A stretch of 30,839 bases of DNA, from IMG/VR virus record IMGVR_UViG_3300023245_000067, positions 1 to 30,839 of that record; one strand, given 5' to 3'. This document shows, one piece after another, positions 16,003 through 21,663 of this stretch. Origin of the DNA: a virus. The notes beneath the pieces were generated by a model. The model made no database searches. It was given only the letters and a program-made list of their open reading frames with translations, and had not been told where the DNA came from. A program made the position numbers and the translations under genes. How positions within the stretch are numbered: position 1 is the stretch's first letter; the number at the start of each line of letters is the position of its first letter.

Positions 16003-16264
16003 TGAGAGGGGTGCGGGCTTGCAGCTTGGTCTCAAAAATGCTGAGGTAGCACTTGAGCACGAAGGCAAGATTGCAACTCATGAAGAACAACTGAAGGGAC
16101 ATGCTGAAGATATTAAAGATCTTCAGGATACAAAGGCAGACAAATCAAAAGCCGTTGAAATTATCAAAGTTCAAGGCTGGCGAGTGTTTGGTATTGTCAG
16201 CTTTGGTAGTATGATGGCATGGGCAACCGGTGTACTTGACGCAGTTAGGCAGGCATTTAAGTAA
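15989..16264 (+). CDS. Coiled-coil protein with C-terminal membrane helix (possible holin-like)
   Basis: From the ATG at 15989 the product is 91 residues. Residues ~15-60 are charged and heptad-like (EVALEHEGKIATHEEQLKGH, DIKDLQDTKADK). Residues ~66-85 form one hydrophobic segment (VFGIVSFGSMMAWATGVLDAV). This layout is like XhlA-type or other lysis-accessory proteins. An open frame extends upstream to 15905, but it lies inside the PAS gene and has poor composition. It is directly followed by the DUF5675 gene (stop and start overlap as TAATG). A lysis role is inferred from layout and position. Confidence 0.6.
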   Translation: MSKDDERGAGLQLGLKNAEVALEHEGKIATHEEQLKGHAEDIKDLQDTKADKSKAVEIIKVQGWRVFGIVSFGSMMAWATGVLDAVRQAFK

Positions 16265-16668
16265 TGGCCACAATAAGACTCGACACATGGTTGCAGCCAG
16301 ACTGCACGCTTGGCCGCCTGATGTTCAACAGATTCGACTGCTGGACGCTAGAGCTGCCATGGCGAGATAATCAAAAGAGCATCAGCTGCATCCCAGCTGG
16401 CCTGTACAAGTGCGAGATATATCAGTCGCCAAAGAATGGGCGAGTGCTGCTAATCAAAGACGTATCTGGCCGGACATTTATTCAGATTCATTCTGGCAAC
16501 TACACGCGCCAGATTCTGGGCTGCATTCTGGTTGGTGATGGCATCAAGTATCTTGACGCTGACAGAATCCCAGATGTGACCAACTCGCGGAACACCTTGG
16601 CCAAATTCCTTGCTGTAGTAGATGCAGCCAATGATGATATCTGGATTGATATCAGAAGGGCAGGATGA
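16264..16668 (+). CDS. DUF5675 family protein (candidate cell-wall enzyme)
   Basis: The 134 residues show the family's conserved points: CWTLELPWRDNQKSISCIPAG (residues 26-46), a VSGRTFIQIHSGN strand with His76, and LGCILVG with Cys87. The H-x10-C pair with GC[IV] resembles the active-site pattern of YkuD L,D-transpeptidases (H then S-x-G-C), although that link is my inference. It sits between two membrane-protein genes and a spanin-like pair. No lysozyme, amidase or transglycosylase is visible elsewhere in the genome, so this is the best candidate for the missing peptidoglycan enzyme. Confidence 0.7.
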   Translation: MATIRLDTWLQPDCTLGRLMFNRFDCWTLELPWRDNQKSISCIPAGLYKCEIYQSPKNGRVLLIKDVSGRTFIQIHSGNYTRQILGCILVGDGIKYLDADRIPDVTNSRNTLAKFLAVVDAANDDIWIDIRRAG

Positions 16669-16859
16669 AAGGCATATTGGTAGCACTTGAAATTCTCAAC
16701 TGGATCATCAAGGGATACACAAAGTATGAACGTGACAAGCGCATTGCAAAGATTAAGGCAGATCCTAACGCTAGTTTTGCTGGCAAGTTTGGCAAGCTGC
16801 GGAAGCCAGTCGACCTGCCAAGTGACGGCACCGGATCTGATGGCGATAGAGAACCCTGA
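16665..16859 (+). CDS. Small membrane-associated protein, i-spanin-like candidate (64 aa)
   Basis: The start overlaps the DUF5675 stop (ATGA). The N-terminus MKGILVALEILNWIIKGY is a short hydrophobic or amphipathic helix followed by a highly charged helix (TKYERDKRIAKIKADP) and a flexible Pro/Asp/Gly tail. A lipoprotein gene starts inside it in another frame, which is the classic Rz/Rz1 arrangement. It is shorter than most i-spanins and the membrane helix is marginal, so the role is tentative. Confidence 0.5.
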   Translation: MKGILVALEILNWIIKGYTKYERDKRIAKIKADPNASFAGKFGKLRKPVDLPSDGTGSDGDREP

Positions 16860-16944
16860 CAAGAGCATCACCATCCCAGCTGCGCGTATTGATTTGCTAA
16901 TGGTGTATATTGATGACCTTGAGACCTGTGCAGGACTTAATTAA
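16726..16944 (+). CDS. Small lipoprotein, o-spanin (Rz1-like) candidate, overlapping frame
   Basis: This gene lies in a different frame and overlaps the upstream gene for 134 bases. Starting at ATG 16726 the 72-residue product has a basic N-terminus (MNVTSALQRLRQ), a hydrophobic core (ILTLVLLAS) and the lipobox LASC (residues 22-25), so Cys25 would be lipidated after signal peptidase II cleavage. The mature part is short and contains two further Cys. A ribosome-site-like AAGGGA lies 10 bases upstream. An outer-membrane lipoprotein embedded in a membrane-protein gene within the lysis region is strong circumstantial evidence for an o-spanin and for a Gram-negative host. Confidence 0.62.
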   Translation: MNVTSALQRLRQILTLVLLASLASCGSQSTCQVTAPDLMAIENPDKSITIPAARIDLLMVYIDDLETCAGLN

Positions 16945-16965
16945 TTAATCAACGAGGGCACCACC

Positions 16966-17235
16966 ATGGACACAGTTTTGAATTACGGATCATATTTTCT
17001 CACCATCTTAGGCACGGCACTGGCAATGGCTGCGATGCTAGGCCCAAAACTTCTGGCACTGCTTGAGGCTGTTGAAGCCAGCACTGATGAAGGCACCAAG
17101 ATTGACAGCAACCTTGACACTGCCATCCGGTGGATTCAGTTTGTACTGGTATATGCCACGGTGCAGAACTCAACCAGAGTGAAAGCAGCAGCTGCTGCAA
17201 TTAGCAGAAAGCCTGCCGGAACTAGGGGAGAGTAA
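16966..17235 (+). CDS. Small membrane protein, possible holin (89 aa)
   Basis: The product has an N-terminal hydrophobic segment (residues ~8-33, SYFLTILGTALAMAAMLGPKLLALL) and a second, weaker one near 53-66 (IRWIQFVLVYATV). A basic C-terminal tail follows (SRKPAGTRGE). Size and layout are compatible with a class II-like holin. A good ribosome site (GAGGG) precedes the ATG and the stop overlaps the next start. Either this or the coiled-coil protein at 15989 could be the holin. Confidence 0.55.
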   Translation: MDTVLNYGSYFLTILGTALAMAAMLGPKLLALLEAVEASTDEGTKIDSNLDTAIRWIQFVLVYATVQNSTRVKAAAAAISRKPAGTRGE

Positions 17236-17822
17236 TGAGTCAGCTTTTTCCCCTGTATAACAATGTCAAAGACAAAGCCCCAACTAAATATCTATGCCTA
17301 GCTGAGTTGTGTGCTTACGCATGCACTCCGACGGTTGGCCCGAAGTCTGAATCCCCGGCACTCACTCCCTATTTTGCCTCCGCCAAAACCAAGGAGGCGG
17401 CCCTAGCGGCAGAGTTCAATGCGCTGGTAATAGATCACGACCATGACAATCTGACAGAGGAAAATATTCGCGTCATTTACGATGCATACGGAGTGGCCTA
17501 TCTGGCATTCACGACTGCAAGCCACATGCAGGAAAAGGGCGGCATTACCGCCAACCGCTGGAAAGTGGTAATACCTTTCGAGAATCCTGCGCGCTATGAA
17601 CAATTCGTGAAGCTTGCCGTGGGCCTCACCATTCACCATGGCGCAGACCGAGCCCAAGCTAGAGCCCAGCAGGTGTTCTATGCCCCAAACAAATTAGAGC
17701 CGGACGCCGAGTATAAATTCATAAACGCTACTGATTCACCGTTTCTGGTTCTCGAAGATGAAGCTAATCCGCTAGTGGTCGCTGCCTTGTCTGCGTACGC
17801 CAAGACCAGGAGGAGACGTTAA
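17235..17822 (+). CDS. Stand-alone AEP (PrimPol-like) primase/polymerase domain protein
   Basis: The 195 residues carry signs of an archaeo-eukaryotic primase core: ALVIDHDHDNLTEENI (hhDxD metal motif), AYLAFTTASHM (the S-x-H motif), ANRWKVVIPFENP (basic strand), and GADRAQARAQQVFYAPNKLE (strand and Asn as in phage and plasmid primases). The usual helicase or PriCT C-terminus is absent; the protein ends in an Arg run just before a repeat-rich region. It is the last gene of the rightward late block, unusual for a replication gene, and its base use is more GC rich than its neighbours. Possibly an acquired or shortened primase placed beside an origin. Confidence 0.55.
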   Translation: MSQLFPLYNNVKDKAPTKYLCLAELCAYACTPTVGPKSESPALTPYFASAKTKEAALAAEFNALVIDHDHDNLTEENIRVIYDAYGVAYLAFTTASHMQEKGGITANRWKVVIPFENPARYEQFVKLAVGLTIHHGADRAQARAQQVFYAPNKLEPDAEYKFINATDSPFLVLEDEANPLVVAALSAYAKTRRRR

Positions 17823-17836
17823 CCGACTATAGTGAG

Positions 17837-17932
17837 GGTAAAGACAGGGACGGCAGGGACGCCTGTTCCGACATTCCATAATGCGGTAAAGACAGGGACG
17901 GCAGGGACGCCTGTTCCGACATTCCATAATGC
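17837..17932 (+). repeat. Two perfect 48-bp tandem direct repeats
   Basis: Copies are 17837-17884 and 17885-17932, followed by a stub of a third (GGTAAA). Each unit contains two GGGACG boxes nine bases apart and a TTCCGACATTCC stretch. They are candidate iterons. Confidence 0.92.
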
Positions 17933-17988
17933 GGTAAAAAAAGGTTTGTATTTTAGTCTGAGCCTGAAAACTATTTGTCTGGGTATAG

Positions 17989-18026
17989 GGGAATGTGGAA
18001 AGACGTGTCCCTTGCGTCCCTCGCCA
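17989..18026 (-). repeat. Degenerate inverted copy of the 48-bp repeat
   Basis: On the plus strand this reads GGGAATGTGGAAAGACGTG and then TCCCTTGCGTCCCTC. It matches the reverse complement of the repeat core with a one-base indel and a few substitutions. The two orientations flank about 55 bases of AT-rich DNA. Confidence 0.7.
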
Positions 18027-18199
18027 TCAGCAACACAAGCAAAAAATGGGCCTTTTCGGAGCAGTACTCGCGGGGGACGATAACCGACGTAGAAGGCCGC
18101 ACGGGCATCCTGTTTCATGCGGCAAATCTAGTTAGCCAGCTGCTCGGTTGCGTAGCAATGGGGATCAGGCGCGGCAAGCTAGGAGGCGAGGAGGCCGTA

Positions 18200-18658
18200 T
18201 TATCCTCTGGGGCTGCACTGAATAGTCGGTTTATAAGATAAAACCTTATCAACTATTCCAATAATACCTTTGAGTTTATCGTAATCTTTGCCGCAGGCTT
18301 CGCGAAGTCGTTGCAAAACGAACCATGCTGATTTTTGAGTAATACCTATTTCTTTAGATAGTTGCAACGACGAAATACCTTTGCGGGAAGTAATCAGTAA
18401 ATACATCGCATAAATCCATTTATGTAGCGGCACATGCGATCTTTCAAATATAGTGCCTGTGCGAACTGTAAAATCTAATTTGCATGAATTACAGCGATAG
18501 TATCCGTTTTTACGAATAGTAATCCGTTTGTCCGAACTACATGTAGGGCAATGTGCGCCATCAGGCCAACGGCGAGACTCTAAATAATCTCTAGCTGAAT
18601 CCTGATCTGGAATTATTTGAAATAACTGAAATGTGCTGATTGTTAATTTATCGTTCAT
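18200..18658 (-). CDS. IS1595/ISXO2-type transposase N-terminal fragment (zinc ribbon + HTH only)
   Basis: Residues 1-~110 match the start of IS1595-family transposases: FQIIPDQDSARDYLESRRWPDG, a zinc ribbon with CPTC and CNSC pairs, FTVRTGTIFERSHVPLHKW, then SLQLSKEIGITQKSAWFVLQRL (HTH) and KLKGI. In intact enzymes the DDE catalytic domain begins here. This protein instead diverges (IIGIVDKVLSYKP) and stops at 152 residues. No terminal inverted repeats are visible. It is coupled to two other small genes under a good promoter, so it may be a retained DNA-binding protein, not just debris. Start chosen at ATG 18658, overlapping the upstream stop. Confidence 0.72.
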   Translation of the reverse strand: MNDKLTISTFQLFQIIPDQDSARDYLESRRWPDGAHCPTCSSDKRITIRKNGYYRCNSCKLDFTVRTGTIFERSHVPLHKWIYAMYLLITSRKGISSLQLSKEIGITQKSAWFVLQRLREACGKDYDKLKGIIGIVDKVLSYKPTIQCSPRG

Positions 18659-18902
18659 CCAAATGTTCTTTATAAATGTCGCCAGCTTCGCGCAGAAGTC
18701 GAGCGAGTGCATTAGCAGTAATGCCGCCTTGCGATAACATTTCATTAATCTTGTCGAGTTGCTTGACTTTACTATCGATGTAATCGCCGTCAGACGACAT
18801 CTCAAAGGTCACTATAATGCCGGTAGGCTTGTGAGTGGCGCAACAGGCAGCAAGATCAACTTGCCACCTGTTGCGCCAGTTACGATTTGGGTGATTAGTC
18901 AC
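18648..18902 (-). CDS. Hypothetical early protein (84 aa, GTG start)
   Basis: The product opens MTNHPNRNWRNRWQVDLAAC and continues with CATHKPTGIIVTFE, then a charged helical half (DYIDSKVKQLDKINEML...LARLLREAGDIYKEHLDER). The GTG start overlaps the upstream stop by 8 bases and the end overlaps the transposase-like gene by 11, so the three form one unit. The N-terminal R-W-x-V-D motif looks conserved-phage-like, but I cannot name a family. Confidence 0.65.
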   Translation of the reverse strand: MTNHPNRNWRNRWQVDLAACCATHKPTGIIVTFEMSSDGDYIDSKVKQLDKINEMLSQGGITANALARLLREAGDIYKEHLDER

Positions 18903-19113
18903 GATTTGTTAATAACGCCTGTTCTGCTAAATCGTTCATTTCGTCCCAAACGCAAGAAGATATTTCGAAAGTAGGAAATTTTGACACTGCATTATATTCT
19001 TTGACTAATTCAGCGGCGTTCCTTGCTCGGTTCTCCTCATTGCTGTATGAGTACGACAAGTGATGTTTGATTTGTCCGGTTAATGCTTGGATTTGTCGGT
19101 CAAATGGTTTCAT
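18895..19113 (-). CDS. Hypothetical early protein (72 aa), first gene after promoter
   Basis: The gene has a strong ribosome site (GGAGAAAT before ATG) and lies directly downstream of a consensus-like promoter and a palindrome. The product is helical and mildly basic at its start (MKPFDRQIQALTGQIKHHLSYSYSNEENRARNAAELVKEYNA) with a C-terminal acidic half. No family is recognised. Confidence 0.68.
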   Translation of the reverse strand: MKPFDRQIQALTGQIKHHLSYSYSNEENRARNAAELVKEYNAVSKFPTFEISSCVWDEMNDLAEQALLTNRD

Positions 19114-19150
19114 TTTATTTCTCCAGCCCCTGTCAATCCGAGGCGCGATT

Positions 19151-19170
19151 TAAGTTATTTATTTAACTTA
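19151..19170. promoter_or_regulatory. Palindrome at the promoter start point (candidate operator)
   Basis: Perfect arms TAAGTTA and TAACTTA are separated by six A/T bases. The palindrome covers roughly +1 to +20 of the leftward promoter at 19177-19205. It could bind a dimeric repressor such as the HTH or LexA-like proteins of this phage, or form a leader hairpin. Confidence 0.5.
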
Positions 19171-19176
19171 TGCGTA

Positions 19177-19205
19177 AATATAACTCAAATTAATGAGGGA
19201 GTCAA
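19177..19205 (-). promoter_or_regulatory. Sigma70-type promoter, leftward (TTGACT-17-TATATT)
   Basis: On the minus strand, -35 TTGACT (19205-19200) is followed by a 17-base spacer and -10 TATATT (19182-19177). Start would be near 19170, about 57 bases before the ATG at 19113. It would drive the 19113-18200 gene set independently of the main early promoter. Confidence 0.7.
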
Positions 19206-19222
19206 GTATATAATTCCCTTAA

Positions 19223-19327
19223 TTAACTTTTCCTATCAAAATCCTCGTCTGTTAAATCGCTTTCCTCGCCTATCCCAAGAAGGGACAGCAAAATAAGTAT
19301 TGCGAAAAATCCTATTAGCATATTCAT
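19223..19327 (-). CDS. Tiny single-pass membrane protein (34 aa)
   Basis: The frame starts 1 base after the upstream 54-residue gene stops. The product is a hydrophobic helix (MNMLIGFFAILILLSLLGIG) followed by an acidic tail (EESDLTDEDFDRKS). It is plausible as a small phage membrane protein; its function is unknown. Confidence 0.5.
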   Translation of the reverse strand: MNMLIGFFAILILLSLLGIGEESDLTDEDFDRKS

Positions 19328-19328
19328 T

Positions 19329-19493
19329 TCACAACTCCAGCATAAAAGGATAGCAAGCCATAGAAGATAATATTGCTAGCCCCGTACAAACTTCTGAGTT
19401 AGATCCAAGCCCATAGGCAAGCATTCCAATTAGCAATCCCATAGTCAAAGATGCTGCTCCTGTGGCTATGTGGTCATATATGTTTATGTTCAT
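19329..19493 (-). CDS. Small two-helix membrane protein (54 aa)
   Basis: The start overlaps the RusA-like gene end as ATGA-type coupling. Residues ~11-30 (TGAASLTMGLLIGMLAYGLG) and ~36-52 (CTGLAILSSMACYPFML) are hydrophobic with a short linker. No family is recognised. Coupling and composition support a real gene. Confidence 0.55.
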   Translation of the reverse strand: MNINIYDHIATGAASLTMGLLIGMLAYGLGSNSEVCTGLAILSSMACYPFMLEL

Positions 19494-19813
19494 AATGCCT
19501 CCAATTCAAATTTAATATATTCAGATCCTTTCGGAACCTTAACTTTTTTCACTGTTGCTTCAATTATATATCTATCGTCAAAATTGTATTTCTTTTGCAG
19601 TACGTCCTGAAATGGCTTTACGGGGTTGTCCCAATCTGCCATGACGTTACTCTGCCCGAACTCGTAAAATGCCTTTAACGGGCCTTTAGGGACGGTTAAA
19701 CGGGGTAATATTAACAATAACTCCTGCTCATACACTTTATAGGCCGGTGTCTTGAACCTTTTGCCCTGCCAAACCTGATTTACCGATAGGGGTTTAATAT
19801 CGACCTTAATCAC
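19490..19813 (-). CDS. rusA: RusA-like Holliday junction resolvase
   Basis: RusA cleaves four-way DNA junctions during phage recombination and replication. The sequence shows the family pattern: DIKPLSVNQVWQGKRFKT near the start, YEFGQSNVMADWDNPVKPFQDVLQKKYNFDDR in the centre with the catalytic Asp residues (DWDN and DDR), and VPKGSEYIKFELE at the end. I place the start at GTG 19813 because AAGGGAGGGG sits five bases upstream and it overlaps the previous stop as GTGA. An ATG at 19834 lacks a ribosome site. This gives 107 residues, a normal length. Confidence 0.88.
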   Translation of the reverse strand: MIKVDIKPLSVNQVWQGKRFKTPAYKVYEQELLLILPRLTVPKGPLKAFYEFGQSNVMADWDNPVKPFQDVLQKKYNFDDRYIIEATVKKVKVPKGSEYIKFELEAL

Positions 19814-20085
19814 AGAAACCCCTCCCTTATCCAAATCTCTTGAGTTCTAACCATACCTTGAAGCAGTGCTAGTTCAGCTTCTTCCTTACTTAATTTTCGC
19901 GTCCTGCGGTCTACTTCATCGTGACAGCTTGAGCATCCTATCGATGCGTGAATGTCGCTTGACTTAATCCCCATACCCCCGCTAGGCAAATGGCAAAGAA
20001 CTGAGGTTTCAGGATTGCCGTTACATATCCCGTATATTCTTATCTGGCACTCGCGGCCCCTTGCTTGCTTTCGTAGATTAGCCAT
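19810..20085 (-). CDS. DUF1364 (YbcO-type) putative HNH-like nuclease
   Basis: The protein starts MANLRKQARGRECQIRIYGICNGNPET, then SVLCHLPSGGMGIKSSDIHASIGCSSCHDEVDRR, and ends with QGMVRTQEIWIREG. These are the conserved blocks of DUF1364 found in lambdoid nin regions, with Cys/His residues (CNGN, CH, CSSCHD) arranged like a zinc-bound HNH fold. It lies directly before rusA, as in lambdoid phages. Confidence 0.85.
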   Translation of the reverse strand: MANLRKQARGRECQIRIYGICNGNPETSVLCHLPSGGMGIKSSDIHASIGCSSCHDEVDRRTRKLSKEEAELALLQGMVRTQEIWIREGFL

Positions 20086-20088
20086 TAT

Positions 20089-20701
20089 TTAAAACTCTAG
20101 TGCCGGTTGAGATGTGCGATTAGTAAATAAAGGCGCATATTCTGGGTTAAGTTCGCACCCTAAATACTTTCTTCCGAGTGCTTGTGCGACTTGTGCCGTA
20201 GTGCCTGATCCCATGAAAGGGTCAAAGACAATATCACCTACTCTAGATCCAGCAAGAACACATGGCTCAATAAGATCGGATGGGAATACTGCAAAGTGCG
20301 CTCCCGAATAGGGCTTAGTGGCAACCGTCCACACATTTCTTTTGTTTCTTCTGCCCTCTGACTGTTCGGCTCTGGTCATTCCGTCCCATCTATCGTTAAA
20401 TCCAGCGTGTCGGCGGCTGTGCCCTCTCTGCTTATCTGAATTTTTTAGCGTCTTTAGATCCTGTTTCGTCTTGACCTAGCAGTCCCTCATACTTGCAATC
20501 TTCCTTAATCGCTTCGTTGTCAAAATAATACTTTGGCTTTTTGCTGAGTAAAAATATATGTTCGTGCGCGCTTGTGCATCTATCCTTAACGGATTCGGGC
20601 ATTGGGTTTGGCTTTGCCCAAATAATATCTTGCCTCAAATACCACCCTGCCGCCTGAAGCGCTAAAGCGACTCTTGCGGGAATCATTATTATTTCGTTCA
20701 T
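20089..20701 (-). pseudogene. DNA methyltransferase remnant: N-terminal catalytic half missing and frameshifted
   Basis: Two frames together form the C-terminal ~200 residues of an N4/N6 DNA methyltransferase. The first (20701-20432) has ARVALALQAAGWYLRQDIIW, PNPMPESVKDRCTSAHEH and PKYYFDNEAIKE. The second carries RGHSRRHAGFNDRWDGM, VWTVATKPYSGAHFAV and the SAM motif DPFMGSGTTAQVA. Removing one base from the A6 tract (20441-20446) joins them perfectly. The usual N-terminal part with the (S/D)PPY catalytic motif is absent, yet the shortened gene still has a good ribosome site (GGAGGGGG) and ATGA coupling. It is probably inactive as an enzyme. Confidence 0.82.
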
Positions 20702-20760
20702 TCTCTACCCCCTCCATTTTCTTTTTCCATAATAGCGCTAAATAGGTCTAGTAGCTTCAT
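20698..20760 (-). CDS. 20-codon coupled mini-ORF
   Basis: This frame joins the upstream gene (ATGA overlap) to the methyltransferase remnant (ATGA overlap). The peptide begins MKLLDLFSAIMEK. The first residues recall the MKLLDLFSG start of C5 methyltransferases, but nothing follows. It may be a coupling peptide or a deletion scar. Confidence 0.35.
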   Translation of the reverse strand: MKLLDLFSAIMEKENGGGRE

Positions 20761-21236
20761 TTCTGCGCCTCCCGGCAATTCAATAATTCTTTTTCGCTCG
20801 GAGACGTGAGGAATATTCCATTCTCTGCGTACTTAACTTGTATAGCGGATAGATACGCGCCTCTTTGCTCTGTACTCATAACCGCTTTTCGGATTACGGG
20901 AATGTCAAAATTGAGTGCTATTTCTATACATTCTGTGCGCGTTCTACCGCCTAGAAACTTGGCTATGAATTCTCGGTACGTGTGGTCATCTGCCGTTAGA
21001 ATCGGCACTCCGAAATCTATTTTGCAAGTAGCCTCAACTTCCTTAATCGTATCCCCCATGCCCTGCGCGATATCTTTGTACCAAATATTTGCTAGAGCTA
21101 TCTGCTTACCCGCCAAACTATTGTCCGTAGTCCTGATGACCATTTCAAAGTCTTTCTCAGCATCACAAGCAAGGTTAATAAACTCTACGCATCTAACGAG
21201 AGTGTCGGGCTTGATTGGTGTAACGGTTTGAGTCAT
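20757..21236 (-). CDS. Hypothetical early protein, possibly NinB-like recombination protein
   Basis: The 159-residue product includes IRTTDNSLAGKQIALANIWYKDIAQ, GDTIKEVEATCKIDFGVPIL, TYREFIAKFLGGRTRTECIE and MSTEQRGAYLSAIQVKYAENGI. The spacing of a QxxLANxWYKDIA helix, a charged strand and a C-terminal MSTEQxxxYL helix is reminiscent of NinB-type proteins that assist single-strand annealing. Its place upstream of DUF1364 and RusA is like the lambdoid nin region. The match is weak and I treat the name as a guess. Confidence 0.5.
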   Translation of the reverse strand: MTQTVTPIKPDTLVRCVEFINLACDAEKDFEMVIRTTDNSLAGKQIALANIWYKDIAQGMGDTIKEVEATCKIDFGVPILTADDHTYREFIAKFLGGRTRTECIEIALNFDIPVIRKAVMSTEQRGAYLSAIQVKYAENGIFLTSPSEKELLNCREAQK

Positions 21237-21238
21237 AT

Positions 21239-21421
21239 TTATGCCGGGCCATCCAAATTAAGCGCCTTGCAAACCCTTTTCCAAATTTCGGACTCTAGGG
21301 CGAATAACTGGTCGTCAACTCTATTCCCATCATTGGCCCGCAGTTTCTTTATCCGCAAAGATGTAACAGGGTCAGCAATGGCGGAATATAAATCTGTTTG
21401 TTTCTTTTCACTTAATTTCAT
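21239..21421 (-). CDS. Hypothetical early protein (60 aa)
   Basis: The second ATG (21421) has GAGG eight bases upstream, while the one at 21427 is too close to it. The product is helical and charged (MKLSEKKQTDLYSAIADP, LRIKKLRANDG, LFALESEIWKRVCKALNLDG). No family is recognised. It sits in the tightly packed leftward operon. Confidence 0.6.
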   Translation of the reverse strand: MKLSEKKQTDLYSAIADPVTSLRIKKLRANDGNRVDDQLFALESEIWKRVCKALNLDGPA

Positions 21422-21423
21422 AA

Positions 21424-21663
21424 TCATAACCTCAAAGATTTGTGTTCGTGATCGGGTCTAGGCTCTCTAAACGCCCGTGGTGCGCGTACCGGGACTCGCT
21501 CGTAAGTTCTAATTGGGTCAAGAGCTAAGATTCTCCCTCTGTGCTGCTCATAGGTTCCGCCAAGCGTTCGCACAACCTCCCCTAGCGTTACTGAACATTC
21601 TTTTTCGGCATACTTACCTTTAAATACATAGACCAACTCTGTTGGTTTGGGCCCGCGTTTCAC
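21424..21663 (-). CDS. Hypothetical basic protein (79 aa)
   Basis: A basic protein starting MKRGPKPTELVYVFKGKYAE, with CSVTLGEVVRTLGGTYEQHRGR, which could be a small DNA-binding helix, and an Arg/Pro-rich tail. The start overlaps the ASCH-like gene stop (ATGA). The family is unknown; nucleic-acid binding is plausible from charge only. Confidence 0.6.
   Translation of the reverse strand: MKRGPKPTELVYVFKGKYAEKECSVTLGEVVRTLGGTYEQHRGRILALDPIRTYERVPVRAPRAFREPRPDHEHKSLRL

Larger units (their letters stand above)
17823..18199. other. Gene-free convergent region, candidate replication origin
   Basis: These 377 bases separate the ends of the rightward and leftward blocks. They contain two 48-bp direct repeats, an AT-rich segment (about 17933-17985), a degenerate inverted copy of the repeat (17989-18026) and then unremarkable sequence. 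Open frames here (17832-18083 +, 17975-18241 +, 17819-18118 -) have repeat-driven or unconvincing products. Iterons flanking an AT-rich stretch beside a primase-like gene suggest an origin. No clear bidirectional terminator is visible. Confidence 0.5.

Noticed and set aside
17832-18241. Overlapping plus-strand frames (17832-18083 and 17975-18241) and a minus frame (17819-18118) as genes
   Set aside because: Their products are driven by the 48-bp repeat or have no recognisable pattern, good start or coupling. The region reads better as a repeat-rich control region. A real gene at 17975-18241 cannot be fully excluded.
18200-18902. A complete insertion sequence
   Set aside because: No terminal inverted repeats or target duplication were found and the catalytic domain is missing; the flanking genes are coupled phage genes.
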